Assembly: GCF_024281035.1 (NCBI RefSeq)
Contig: NZ_JAMXLH010000066.1
Location: 62,001 to 126,000, forward strand
DNA length: 64,000 nt
Source: Paraburkholderia sp.
GTDB taxonomy: Bacteria; Pseudomonadota; Gammaproteobacteria; Burkholderiales; Burkholderiaceae
Reading direction: 5' to 3'
Positions 53,123 through 61,511 of this stretch are shown one piece after another; position 1 is the stretch's first letter, and every line of letters begins with the position of its first letter. Below the pieces are notes generated by a model that was not told where the DNA came from, ran no database searches, and saw only the letters and a program-made list of their open reading frames with translations. A program made the translations under genes and the position numbers.

Positions 53123-55321
53123 ATGCAAGCGTCCCCCTCCGCCTCATCCGGCTCCGAGCGGCTGATCGCAGCCCTCGCCGACTGGGCGCGCACCGATGGC
53201 CTCGTCTGGATCTATCTCTTCAAGGCGATCGCCGCTGCGCTGCTCGCGCTCGGCATCGCCATGAAGCTCGACCTGCCGCAGCCGCGCACCGCCATGACCA
53301 CGGTGTTCATCGTGATGCAGCCGCAAAGCGGCATGGTGTTCGCGAAGAGCTTTTACCGGATCGGCGGCACGCTGATCGGGCTCGTCGTGATGCTCGCGTT
53401 GATCGGCCTGTTCGCCCAGCAGCCGGAGCTGTTCATCCTCTCGACGGCGCTCTGGGTCGGCATCTGCACCGCCGGCGCCGCGCGCAACCGCCACTTCCGC
53501 TCGTACGGCTTCGTGCTCGCGGGCTACACGGCCGCGCTGATCGGCATTCCGGCCTCGCAGCATCCCGACGGCGCGTTTATGTCCGCGCTCACGCGCGTCG
53601 CCGAGATCTCGCTCGGCATCGTGTGCTCGGGCATCGTCAGCGCGGTCGTGTTTCCGCAATACACCGGCAATCAGTTGCGCGCGACCGTGCGCCAGCGCTT
53701 CTCGGCGTTCGTCGACCATGTGTCGGCGGCGCTCTCGGGACGCACCGAACGCGCGCAGATCGAAGCGACCAACGCGCGCTTCGTGGCCGACGTCGTCGGC
53801 TTCGAGGCCGCCCGCACCAGCGCCGTCTTCGAATCGCCGGATTCGCGCATGAAAAGCGGCCGGTTCGCGCGCCTGAACAGTGAATTCATGACGGCTTCCA
53901 CGCGCTTTCACGCGCTGCATCAGCTGATGAACCGGCTGCGCGGCGACGCAGCTTCGGCAAGCGTCGAAGCGCTCGAACCGTACTTCCGCGAAATCGCGCC
54001 GCTCTTCGCGAAGTGCGGCGAACCGGTGCTCGCCGCCGCCGATGCCGCTCACGTCTCGCAGCAGCTCGAAGCCTGGCGCGCAACGCTGCCGAAGCGCGTG
54101 CGCGCCACGCGTGCCGAACTCGAAGCGCGCGGCACGGCAAATCTGCTCGACTTCGATACGGCGACCGAACTGCTCTATCGCTTCATTCACGAGATGACCG
54201 AGTACACGGCGACCTACGCGTCGCTTGCCGTCGATACGCACGTGCGCGAGAACTGGCTCGCGCGCTACGTGCCGAAGACGAACTGGATCGCGGCGGGCGT
54301 CGCGGGCCTGCGCGCGGCAGTGACGATGTCGTTGCTCGGCGCATTCTGGATCGCCACGGCCTGGCCGAGCGGCCCGAACCTGGTGCTCATGGCGGCAACG
54401 ATCTGCGCGCTCGCGTCGTCGTCGCCGTTTCCGTCGCGCACCGCAAGTCAGATGGCCGTGGGCGCGGCGCTCGCATCGCTCGTCGGCATGGTCCTCACGT
54501 TCGGCGTGTTTCCGCACATCGACGGCTTTGCGCTGCTTGCCGCCGTGCTCGCGCCCGCGCTCGCGTTCGGCGTGTTCCTCACGACGCGCCCGAAATACGC
54601 GGGCTGCGGCGTGGGCTACTGCATCTTCCTGTGTTTCCTCGCGGGACCGGACAACGTGATCCAGTACAACCCGGGCAACTACATCAACGACGCCATCGCG
54701 CTCGTCGCGTCGATGGCAGTGGCGGCCGCCGCATTCGCCGTGTTCCTGCCGCCCTCCACGCCGTGGCTGCGCAACCGTCTTCTCGCCGACCTGCGCGGAC
54801 AGGTCGCGCATGCGTGCCGCACGCGCCTCTTCGGCCTGCGCAACCGCTTCGAGAGCGGCGCGCGCGATCTGATGTTCCAGATCCAGGCGCTCGTCGGCAG
54901 CGACGACACGCTCAAACGCGACACGTTGCGCTGGCTCTTTTCGGTGCTCGAAGTGGGCAACGCCGTGATCGACCTGCGCCACGAACTCGCCACGCTGCCC
55001 GCGCACCCGCGCTACGCGGCGGGCACGGCGTGGCGCGCAGCGATCCACGCGATGCTCGGCACGTTGAGCGCGCTCTTCGCGCGCCCTGGAACGCGCCGCC
55101 ATGCGCAGGCGCTGTCCGCCACCGATGCGGCCATCGCCGCGGGCCAGGCCGTGCTCGACAGCTTCGAGCCGCCGCGCGAAGAGCGCCATCAGTTGCAGCG
55201 CATCCTGAGCCATCTGCATTTCATCCGCACCGCGCTCATCGATCCGCAATCGCCGCTTCCGCACCATGCGGCACCGGCGGGGCACGCTGGTTCAGCGCAA
55301 GGAGTCAACCATGCCGCGTGA
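53123..55321 (+). CDS. FUSC/AaeB-type inner-membrane efflux protein
   Basis: 732 residues from ATG 53123. Two transmembrane blocks (about residues 25-165 and 385-545) flank and are followed by large cytosolic helical parts, as in AaeB/FUSC family proteins ('MTTVFIVMQPQSGMVFAKS' and 'KYAGCGVGYCIFLCFLAGPDN' are segments in each). It is the energised subunit of p-hydroxybenzoic-acid-type efflux. The stop overlaps the next gene by 11 bases. A frame extending back to 52922 is shadow sequence of the NodT gene. Confidence 0.93.
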   Translation: MQASPSASSGSERLIAALADWARTDGLVWIYLFKAIAAALLALGIAMKLDLPQPRTAMTTVFIVMQPQSGMVFAKSFYRIGGTLIGLVVMLALIGLFAQQPELFILSTALWVGICTAGAARNRHFRSYGFVLAGYTAALIGIPASQHPDGAFMSALTRVAEISLGIVCSGIVSAVVFPQYTGNQLRATVRQRFSAFVDHVSAALSGRTERAQIEATNARFVADVVGFEAARTSAVFESPDSRMKSGRFARLNSEFMTASTRFHALHQLMNRLRGDAASASVEALEPYFREIAPLFAKCGEPVLAAADAAHVSQQLEAWRATLPKRVRATRAELEARGTANLLDFDTATELLYRFIHEMTEYTATYASLAVDTHVRENWLARYVPKTNWIAAGVAGLRAAVTMSLLGAFWIATAWPSGPNLVLMAATICALASSSPFPSRTASQMAVGAALASLVGMVLTFGVFPHIDGFALLAAVLAPALAFGVFLTTRPKYAGCGVGYCIFLCFLAGPDNVIQYNPGNYINDAIALVASMAVAAAAFAVFLPPSTPWLRNRLLADLRGQVAHACRTRLFGLRNRFESGARDLMFQIQALVGSDDTLKRDTLRWLFSVLEVGNAVIDLRHELATLPAHPRYAAGTAWRAAIHAMLGTLSALFARPGTRRHAQALSATDAAIAAGQAVLDSFEPPREERHQLQRILSHLHFIRTALIDPQSPLPHHAAPAGHAGSAQGVNHAA

Positions 55322-55511
55322 CGTGGCTTTTCTCGACGCCTACATTCCGGCGATCGTCCTCTTGTTCATCCTCGGCTCCGCCATCACCTGGGTGCTCGAT
55401 TCCATGCTGGCGCGCGCCGGCCTCTACCGGATAGTCTGGCACCCCTCCCTCTTTCGCGTGAGCCTGCTGGTGGTCGTGTGCTGCGCGCTCGGCCTCGCCG
55501 TCTATCGTTGA
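55311..55511 (+). CDS. DUF1656 (AaeX-type) small membrane protein
   Basis: 66 residues from ATG 55311, with AAGGAG eight bases upstream and 11 bases of overlap with the FUSC gene. Two hydrophobic segments ('IPAIVLLFILGSAITWVLD' and 'LFRVSLLVVVCCALGLAVY') and the 'YRIVWHPSLFR' linker define DUF1656. This small protein is invariably found with AaeA/AaeB pumps and presumably stabilises the complex. Confidence 0.92.
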   Translation: MPRDVAFLDAYIPAIVLLFILGSAITWVLDSMLARAGLYRIVWHPSLFRVSLLVVVCCALGLAVYR

Positions 55512-55522
55512 ACCGTTCAATC

Positions 55523-56386
55523 ATGACTATCCGAAACATCATGGGCTTTATCGCGACCGCGATCATCTTCGTCGTCGCCCTGCTGGTCGGGCGCGTGCTG
55601 TGGGTCCACTACATGGACGAGCCGTGGACCCGCGATGGCCGCGTGCGCGCCGAAGTGGTCAACATCGCACCCGATGTCTCGGGCGCCGTGGTCGAACTGC
55701 CCGTCGCCGACAACCAGTTCGTCCACAAGGGCGATCTGCTGATGCAGATCGACCCGTCGCATTACGCGATCGCCGTGGAGCAGGCGCAGGCGGCTGTCGC
55801 CGCGCACAAGGCGGAACTGACGATGCGCGAGGACGATGCGAAGCGTCGCGCCGATATGGACAACCTCGTCGTCTCGAAGGAAAACCGCGAAAACGCGTCG
55901 CACACCGCGAGCGCCGCGCAGGCGCAGTACCAGGAAGCGCTCGCCGCGCTCGACGCCGCGAAGCTCAATCTTCAGCGGACGCGCGTGATTTCGCCGGTCG
56001 ACGGTTACGTGACGAACCTTCAGGTGTTCAAGGGCGACTATGCGATTGCCGGCCAGGCGAAGCTTGCGGTGGTGGACAGCCACTCGTTCTGGGTCTACGG
56101 CTACTTCGAGGAAACCAAGCTGCCGCACGTGAAGGTGGGCAACAAGGCCGAGATCAAGCTCATGAGCGGCGGCACGCTGGAGGGCCACGTCGAAAGCATC
56201 TCGCGCGGCATCTACGACCGCGACAATCCTCAGAGCCGCGAATTGCTCGCCGATGTGAACCCGACATTCAACTGGGTGCGCCTTGCGCAACGCGTGCCGG
56301 TGCGCGTGCATATCGACAAGGTGCCCGACGACATGGTCCTCGCGGCGGGCACGACCTGTACGGTGGTGGTGAAGCCCGGGACTTGA
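55523..56386 (+). CDS. HlyD/AaeA-type periplasmic adaptor protein
   Basis: 287 residues from ATG 55523. An N-terminal anchor ('GFIATAIIFVVALLVGRVLWV') is followed by the lipoyl/barrel domain ('VVNIAPDVSGAVVELPVADNQ' in part), a short coiled coil ('AQAAVAAHKAELTMREDDAKRRAD' style, about 95-150) and a beta-barrel with 'RTRVISPVDGYVTNL'. It joins the FUSC protein to the NodT channel across the periplasm. It is the last gene of the operon. Downstream sequence becomes AT-richer. Confidence 0.94.
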   Translation: MTIRNIMGFIATAIIFVVALLVGRVLWVHYMDEPWTRDGRVRAEVVNIAPDVSGAVVELPVADNQFVHKGDLLMQIDPSHYAIAVEQAQAAVAAHKAELTMREDDAKRRADMDNLVVSKENRENASHTASAAQAQYQEALAALDAAKLNLQRTRVISPVDGYVTNLQVFKGDYAIAGQAKLAVVDSHSFWVYGYFEETKLPHVKVGNKAEIKLMSGGTLEGHVESISRGIYDRDNPQSRELLADVNPTFNWVRLAQRVPVRVHIDKVPDDMVLAAGTTCTVVVKPGT

Positions 56387-56411
56387 GCGATGTGCGTGAA
56401 GCGACCGTTGA

Positions 56412-56987
56412 CTATTGGTGGTACCAGTCTCTGTTAATGTCGACCGGCTCCGATCTACCATCGTTCGAGCGCCAGGCGACTTTATAGGCTGCCCGGAAAT
56501 TTTCGGTCATCCTTACGGCAATGTCCTTGACGGCGTTTGTCTTTGAATCGCGCTCCTGGATCTGAATGAGTTTGCGTTGGTAATTTACTGGGCTCCTAAG
56601 CTCGGGCAGTCCATCCCCCAAGCCGAATGCCGGCTCTGCAGCCGGATGGTTCTCGTATGCGACATATACGGGGACCGTATACCCCCCCACCAAAGCACCA
56701 GGGATCTGAAGCGCGTCGCAGCACTGCTTGACCCAACTCTCTTGCTCCTGTGCGTTGGTGGGCGGCGCACCCAACGTGCACCCGACGACGCATACTTTCT
56801 TTAACCTCCACGACTCCCCTATTTTGGTCTGAACATCCTTCAACAGCTTTGCGATCTGCCCGGGCGACGTATTGTGAGTCGACACCCCGCCATAGCCATG
56901 CAAAATAACGTATGCGCCCCATGTAAGCGATTCCGCTTTCTTGTTTGAATAGAGGAGTTTGCCGAGATCGCTCTTCCCCGACTTCAT
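56412..56987 (-). CDS. protein with a clan CD (C80/caspase-like) peptidase signature
   Basis: 191 residues. A hydrophobic strand ends in H-G ('AYVILHGYGG', His30-Gly31), then 'SPGQIAKLLKDV', then a second strand ending in Gly-Cys ('KKVCVVGCTLG', Cys70). The order 'hydrophobic-His-Gly, helix, hydrophobic-Gly-Cys' is the catalytic dyad layout of clan CD proteases (C80, gingipain, caspase relatives). The rest resembles no family I know; 'YVAYENHPAAEP' and 'VRMTENFRAAYKVAWRS' are notable segments. It abuts the upstream 76-residue gene (TAA then ATG) and uses the same strand, so translation is probably coupled. The peptidase activity is inferred from motif only. Confidence 0.65.
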   Translation of the reverse strand: MKSGKSDLGKLLYSNKKAESLTWGAYVILHGYGGVSTHNTSPGQIAKLLKDVQTKIGESWRLKKVCVVGCTLGAPPTNAQEQESWVKQCCDALQIPGALVGGYTVPVYVAYENHPAAEPAFGLGDGLPELRSPVNYQRKLIQIQERDSKTNAVKDIAVRMTENFRAAYKVAWRSNDGRSEPVDINRDWYHQ

Positions 56988-57218
56988 TTATTTTGCGACT
57001 GCGTTCCTGATGCCTTCCGCATTTTTTTCATCGAGCCCGGAGAAGCCGATCAAGAACGAGCGCACCACCTTACCCTGCAGTTTTGCAATGGCCTCGTCAT
57101 TCGTCGCAAGGGCTCGGGCCTCGTCGTGGCGCGCTTTTAGATTCCTCGCTGTCGTGGGCGATTCGCCCTCGGGATTACGCTCTTCCTCGTACAGAATTAC
57201 AAGGCGATCGACTCTCAT
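56988..57218 (-). CDS. small protein paired with the clan CD-like protein
   Basis: 76 residues from ATG 57218, with GGGAGGG just upstream; an earlier start at 57257 is possible. It begins M-R-V-D-R-L-V-I-L-Y-E-E-E-R-N and is rich in charged residues, with no signal peptide or membrane segment. Its stop codon is directly followed by the start of the next gene, so a stoichiometric partner or regulator is likely. No family is recognised; toxin-immunity or effector-adaptor pairing is only a hypothesis. Confidence 0.6.
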   Translation of the reverse strand: MRVDRLVILYEEERNPEGESPTTARNLKARHDEARALATNDEAIAKLQGKVVRSFLIGFSGLDEKNAEGIRNAVAK

Positions 57219-57394
57219 ATCCCTCCCGATGGCGCAACCGCATTGGAATCGGCCCAAGTCTCACCAGTTATAGCCAGGGCCAACCCAAATTGCCATCTTG
57301 GCGGAAGAAAACAAGGGTGGCTTTCTGCCGGAGCGACGCGCAAGCCATTGAACAGCTAAAAGATTGCAAATCGCGCGCGCGTTGGGCTGAATCC

Positions 57395-57808
57395 TCACTT
57401 CGAGACCTTCAACTTCCAACTCGGCCCACCCGAGGAAGAAACGAGAACATAGGCTCCATCCTCAGCCTTCGCGACTGAGCGGCACCAGTCCGAAACCGAT
57501 TTGCGCCACTCTATGTGGCTGCAGAACTTACCGTCATCGCTGATGTGCCATGTTCCAGGCGCATACGACGAATAGTTCTTGCCGCCGGAAGCCAGACCGG
57601 ATTGACCCACGGCATGGAGCGTGCCGTCAGCGTTGTTTGTCCAGGTGTTGGTGCCGCCGGAGTCAAAGGTAATGTCAACTTTGGCGCCAGGCATCAACTG
57701 CATCAGTTCATCCTTCGTAAGAACCTGTGCGTCTTGCGCATATGCAACGCGGCCAACGCAAGCGACGAGCAAAATCATCGATGTGGACACCAGGTAGAGG
57801 CGGGACAT
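57395..57808 (-). CDS. secreted small protein (DUF995-like)
   Basis: 137 residues from ATG 57808, with AGAGGAG upstream. A Sec signal peptide ends near residue 24 (V-A-Y-A before Q-D). The mature part is a beta-rich domain: 'ELMQLMPGAKVDITFDSGG', 'GTWHISDDGKFCSHIEW' and 'DWCRSVAKAEDGAYVLVSS', with two Cys residues likely forming a disulfide. This matches the general look of DUF995 periplasmic proteins. It is not close to an obvious partner (about 177 bases from the small-protein gene). Confidence 0.72.
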   Translation of the reverse strand: MSRLYLVSTSMILLVACVGRVAYAQDAQVLTKDELMQLMPGAKVDITFDSGGTNTWTNNADGTLHAVGQSGLASGGKNYSSYAPGTWHISDDGKFCSHIEWRKSVSDWCRSVAKAEDGAYVLVSSSGGPSWKLKVSK

Positions 57809-58599
57809 GTTGTTCTCCTCTCCGCGCTCAGCGAAGCTGGGGGCGGTAGCAGAGTGACAGGTGAAGGCAATCTTGGACTTCTGGACGCGTGATGACTAAA
57901 CGGCGAATCACGGGCAAAGGGCTCGCCCGGGTTAAAACAGCAACTGACTGGCTATATGGCCCGGCAATTGTAGTCAGCGCAAAATCACTCGCTCTGTGCG
58001 ATACCACACAGACGGCACGACGAATCCGCCTCTCTCGTCATACGAGACGGCGCTTTTCCGCGCTCCGGTCCGGCAGTTTGGCTCGTTGTCATTCTGGAAA
58101 ACTAACCTTTATGCAATTCCGCTTTCCGAAATCCTGTCACGTTTAGAAACATTGGAAATGACGGCTGTACATTGGAAATGGAAGCCGGTGCGACGAGACC
58201 AACCGATGCGCTCAGAGTCGCTTATGCAAAAGAAACTACTCCGCCAACTGAAGGGCCGAGCTATCCGGCTATTGTGGTGAAGTCACCATTTCTGAGTTCA
58301 TCGTCGCTAGACGTCTATACCGCACGTGATGGAATTCCTCTGGCCCAGTTCGATAATCGACCACATACTAAGGCAGCCTCAGAATTTCGGATCCTTTAGA
58401 GTTGAAAAATCCAGCACTACTCAGGAGCTTCGTTCAATCGGTCGGAAAGAAGAGCACGTAATCCGGCATGTCAAGTTTCGACACTGCGTCATCCATATAT
58501 GCACATTGCATCATGAGGTAGTCCGGCCGGCTCAGTTAGTAAAGACGTCGCCCGTTGTGAGAGAATCGGTCGATCAAGAAAACAGTACGGGGAGTAAGG
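57809..58599. other. about 790 bases without a convincing gene, upstream of the OLD-like gene
   Basis: AT-richer sequence, several short frames, none with protein features or a good ribosome site. A plus-strand frame at 58172-58399 looks slightly protein-like but has no family match by eye and is left out. Promoter sequences for the plus-strand ATPase gene and the minus-strand secreted protein gene should lie here. A structured RNA or degraded gene is possible. Confidence 0.45.
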
Positions 58600-60159
58600 G
58601 TGAGGTATCGCGAGAGCAGCATCGACAAAGACCTTCGGCAATGGTTTTCCAACGATTACACTAAGACTCTTCTTCGAGGAATACAGCTCACATCGGGTAG
58701 CCTACGGGGTGTGAACTCACTAGATATCACCTTTGACTATCCCATCACGGCATTTGCCGGCGTGAACGGGGCTGGAAAATCCACGATCCTCGCCCTTGCA
58801 AGCTGCGCGTACCATGCAGAAGAGGATGGTTTCAAATTGCCCCGAAGAAACCTCCCGTATTACACATTCTCCGATTTTTTCATCCAACACGCGAAAGAAA
58901 TTCTTCCACAGGGAGTCGAGATTTACTACTCCTTTGCGTACGACAAGTGGAAATCAAATGCCGATATCCCGAATGGCATCGGCATCGGCGCGCAAGTTCG
59001 AAGAAAGAAAAAAGGCGGAAAATGGAACGATTACGATAGTAGATTCAAGAAATGTGTAATCTTCCTCGGTATTGAGCGTATCGTTCCACATAGCGAACGC
59101 AGTCAGTCACGCTCATACTCACGTTCATTTTCCGATGTAAAACTGAAAGGTTGGGAAGACAAGGTAAAACAAATAGTTGGAAATATCCTTGGAAAGAAGT
59201 ACGATGATTTTCGATATTTGGAGCACTCCAAATACAGCTTGCCGCTCGTCAAAATCGGAAACCTCACCTATTCCGGATTCAATATGGGCGCCGGCGAAAA
59301 TGCTCTTTTCGAAATCTTTTCTACCATCTACTCCTGCGGCCAACCGTCCCTTCTCGTTTTGGACGAAATTGAGCTTGGATTACATTCCAAGGCGCAACGG
59401 CTCTTTATGCAAGAGCTCAAAAAAGTCTGCAAAGAGACAGGCACTCAAGTCATCTGCACTACACATTCACGCGACATCTACGAGTGCTTGCCGGACGAAG
59501 CCAGGTATTTTGTCGAGTCAGTTGGCGGGAAAACGCGCATCACACAAGGTATCTCGGCTGATTTTGCGTTCTCCAAGATGGGGGCAAAGCGAAACTTCGA
59601 GTTGGATGTGTTCGTAGAAGACGAGGTTGCACAAGCCCTGATCGAAGAGGCACTTCCTGCCAGCACGCGCTCACGTATCAAAATCACGGTAATCGGATCC
59701 GCGACTGCGATTTCGAGACAACTAGCGGCCCTCTACGTCAGGGGCGAGGAACGAAACACAATTGCGGTGTTCGACGGCGACCAGAAGGCAAAGGAATCTG
59801 CGAACAGAAAACATGCAAGGCAAATGGCTGAAAATGTCGATTCGACATTTGATGGATGGTTCAAAGAACGTATCGCTTACCTGCCGGGTACGACATGGCC
59901 GGAATCATGGATCGTTGAAAAGTGCAGGGCCAACCTGACAGCGACAGCCAATATGTTGTCGATCGAGGACGAAGCAGACGCAAGCGACATACTCGGATAC
60001 GGACTTCAGGCTGGAAAACACAACGAATTCCATGAAATCGCCAAGCACGTGGGGCTACGCAAAGACCAGGTGCTGCAGCGACTGACATCTGCGGCGAAGA
60101 CCACGTCCCCCTCTGACTTCTCGCTGATCTCGAGTGCGATCACTGCGAAGCTGAGCTAG
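58600..60159 (+). CDS. ABC-type ATPase fused to a TOPRIM nuclease domain (OLD-family)
   Basis: 519 residues from GTG 58600, with GGGGAG upstream. The ATPase part (to about 330) has Walker A 'GVNGAGKST' (54-62), an ABC-signature-like 'NMGAGENAL' (228-236), Walker B 'SLLVLDEIELGLH' (250-262) and the switch His289 in 'CTTHS'. A TOPRIM domain follows: acidic 'FVEDE' (338-342) and 'VFDGD' (390-394). This ATPase-TOPRIM order is that of OLD nucleases and the fused PARIS/retron-effector relatives, many of them anti-phage. It probably cleaves nucleic acid on sensing infection. AT-richer composition suggests horizontal transfer. A helical HEPN-like gene follows 169 bases downstream. Confidence 0.85.
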   Translation: MRYRESSIDKDLRQWFSNDYTKTLLRGIQLTSGSLRGVNSLDITFDYPITAFAGVNGAGKSTILALASCAYHAEEDGFKLPRRNLPYYTFSDFFIQHAKEILPQGVEIYYSFAYDKWKSNADIPNGIGIGAQVRRKKKGGKWNDYDSRFKKCVIFLGIERIVPHSERSQSRSYSRSFSDVKLKGWEDKVKQIVGNILGKKYDDFRYLEHSKYSLPLVKIGNLTYSGFNMGAGENALFEIFSTIYSCGQPSLLVLDEIELGLHSKAQRLFMQELKKVCKETGTQVICTTHSRDIYECLPDEARYFVESVGGKTRITQGISADFAFSKMGAKRNFELDVFVEDEVAQALIEEALPASTRSRIKITVIGSATAISRQLAALYVRGEERNTIAVFDGDQKAKESANRKHARQMAENVDSTFDGWFKERIAYLPGTTWPESWIVEKCRANLTATANMLSIEDEADASDILGYGLQAGKHNEFHEIAKHVGLRKDQVLQRLTSAAKTTSPSDFSLISSAITAKLS

Positions 60160-60328
60160 TGCATGGAAGGCCGAAAGTCGCATTTCGCTCCCTGCGGTCT
60201 TCCCAAATAACCTCCAGGCGTTGTCCTGGCGTCAACATTCAGCTATTGCGGTCCACCGTGCGAGTGATTCGTGCCGTTGAATTTCAATAGGAGCACTTCC
60301 TTCGACACACCAAATTATTCGACAAATC

Positions 60329-60916
60329 ATGAGCAATCGCATCGAGGTGGCCGGCACGGATAGAGATTTACTCCCACACCGCGACATGGACCGCGTCCAC
60401 GTTTTATACGCCCACTATTTTTTAGCTGCCGATTTAATGCGATCGCATTATGCAAAATTAAGAGATAAGTGGGACTCTCGGAATCAAATAAGCCAAAACA
60501 ATCGCGTCAATTTCGGAATATATTTTTGCTCATGGTTAGGATTTCTCGGCGTTACTAGCGAAGGTTTTCGTGATCTGAATTTGCGCCTACTCCTTCAGCG
60601 TGAGCGTCCGGCCAGCTTTGCCGAATTAACAAATAAATCAGATGAGATCGGAAAAATCATGAAGAAGCACGAAGATCCACTTCGCAAATTCAGAAACGAT
60701 GTCTTTCATCTCAGGAAAAACTCTGACGGCATGACAAAATTTCTCTCTGGTGAAGTTAACCGACTGGAATGGGCTGAAGAACTGCATGAGAAATTCTCTG
60801 AGTTTTTTTCTGAATATCGGATTTTATGTGAAGTTCACTACATCCTCAATGGCAGGAACAGCGAGTCACAGCTAGTGAAACAGGATTCGAAGCGTCGCAG
60901 AACTAGTACACCGTGA
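60329..60916 (+). CDS. helical protein with a HEPN-like RX4H motif
   Basis: 195 residues, mostly predicted helix, AT-rich codons. Residues 117-129, 'DPLRKFRNDVFHL', contain R-N-D-V-F-H (Arg122...His127), the RX4H catalytic signature of HEPN ribonucleases. 'FCSWLGFLGV' is the only hydrophobic patch. There is no clear ribosome site near the start, so coupling to the preceding mRNA or an unrecognised start is possible; an in-frame stop lies at 60278-60280. Positioned 169 bases after the OLD-like ATPase gene on the same strand, it could be the RNase effector or a regulator. The HEPN assignment rests on a short motif and is tentative. Confidence 0.6.
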   Translation: MSNRIEVAGTDRDLLPHRDMDRVHVLYAHYFLAADLMRSHYAKLRDKWDSRNQISQNNRVNFGIYFCSWLGFLGVTSEGFRDLNLRLLLQRERPASFAELTNKSDEIGKIMKKHEDPLRKFRNDVFHLRKNSDGMTKFLSGEVNRLEWAEELHEKFSEFFSEYRILCEVHYILNGRNSESQLVKQDSKRRRTSTP

Positions 60917-61511
60917 ATCGGAGAATTTGAGCGCCCCATGGTGTGAAGCCGTGCTGGCCTCGGTCGACGAGCACCACAATTGCTACTCACACAATCCTAG
61001 CTACACGATCCTGGAGGTCTACGGAATCTCGTTTTCTGAACGATTGCGACCAGCGTTTGCAAACTGTGGATTCTCGCTCTTCGAAAATAAGTACTACGGG
61101 TTTCGTGCGTGTAAATCCTGACCAAATGCGGAAAACCCGACTGCGATCGACCGCTTTAGGAAACCCTGTCCGTCCGTACCGGCTCGATCCGATCCCAACC
61201 CATTCCGCTCCCACAGCGAGCATCGATTTCCCGAACCGCAACATTGATCACAGGATTTGATTCATGTCTATTCAGATCGCATCAGCCACCCTCGATTGAT
61301 GCAGATCATTGGTACGCGTTCCTGTGTGGAACAGACTGGAAGTGACCGGACGGGCGATTATGCGACGGCCCAATTGCACAGACTTCCCGGAGCAAATAGC
61401 TCGCGCAGGGCCGTCACACCTGCCGGTAGTGGTTCTTCAGCTTTACAGAGTCGCCAGCCAGGGTCGCACCCGCTATCGCATGCGCTTAGTAATGCTTTTC
61501 GATATCACGCC
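60917..61511. other. about 595 bases without a supported gene
   Basis: Between the HEPN-like gene and the RquA-like gene. A TTG-started frame at 60927-61121 and an upstream extension of the next gene (61257-61511) have no recognisable features, so neither is called. The extension is Arg/Ser/Gly-rich and unlike known RquA N-termini. The region may contain the end of the accessory island. Confidence 0.45.

Noticed and set aside
53144..55285. 713-codon minus-strand frame opposite the FUSC gene
   Set aside because: Its composition is extremely Arg/His-rich and it mirrors the plus-strand FUSC gene, which has clear membrane segments.
58172..58399. 75-codon plus-strand frame in the gap before the OLD-like gene
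   Set aside because: It has no ribosome site or family features; it is possibly a gene remnant but unsupported.
60927..61121. TTG-started 64-codon frame after the HEPN-like gene
   Set aside because: It has a weak start, no motif and no partner; it is probably chance.
61257..61511. N-terminal extension of the RquA-like protein
   Set aside because: The extension is low-complexity and atypical; ATG 61512 gives a length like other RquA proteins.
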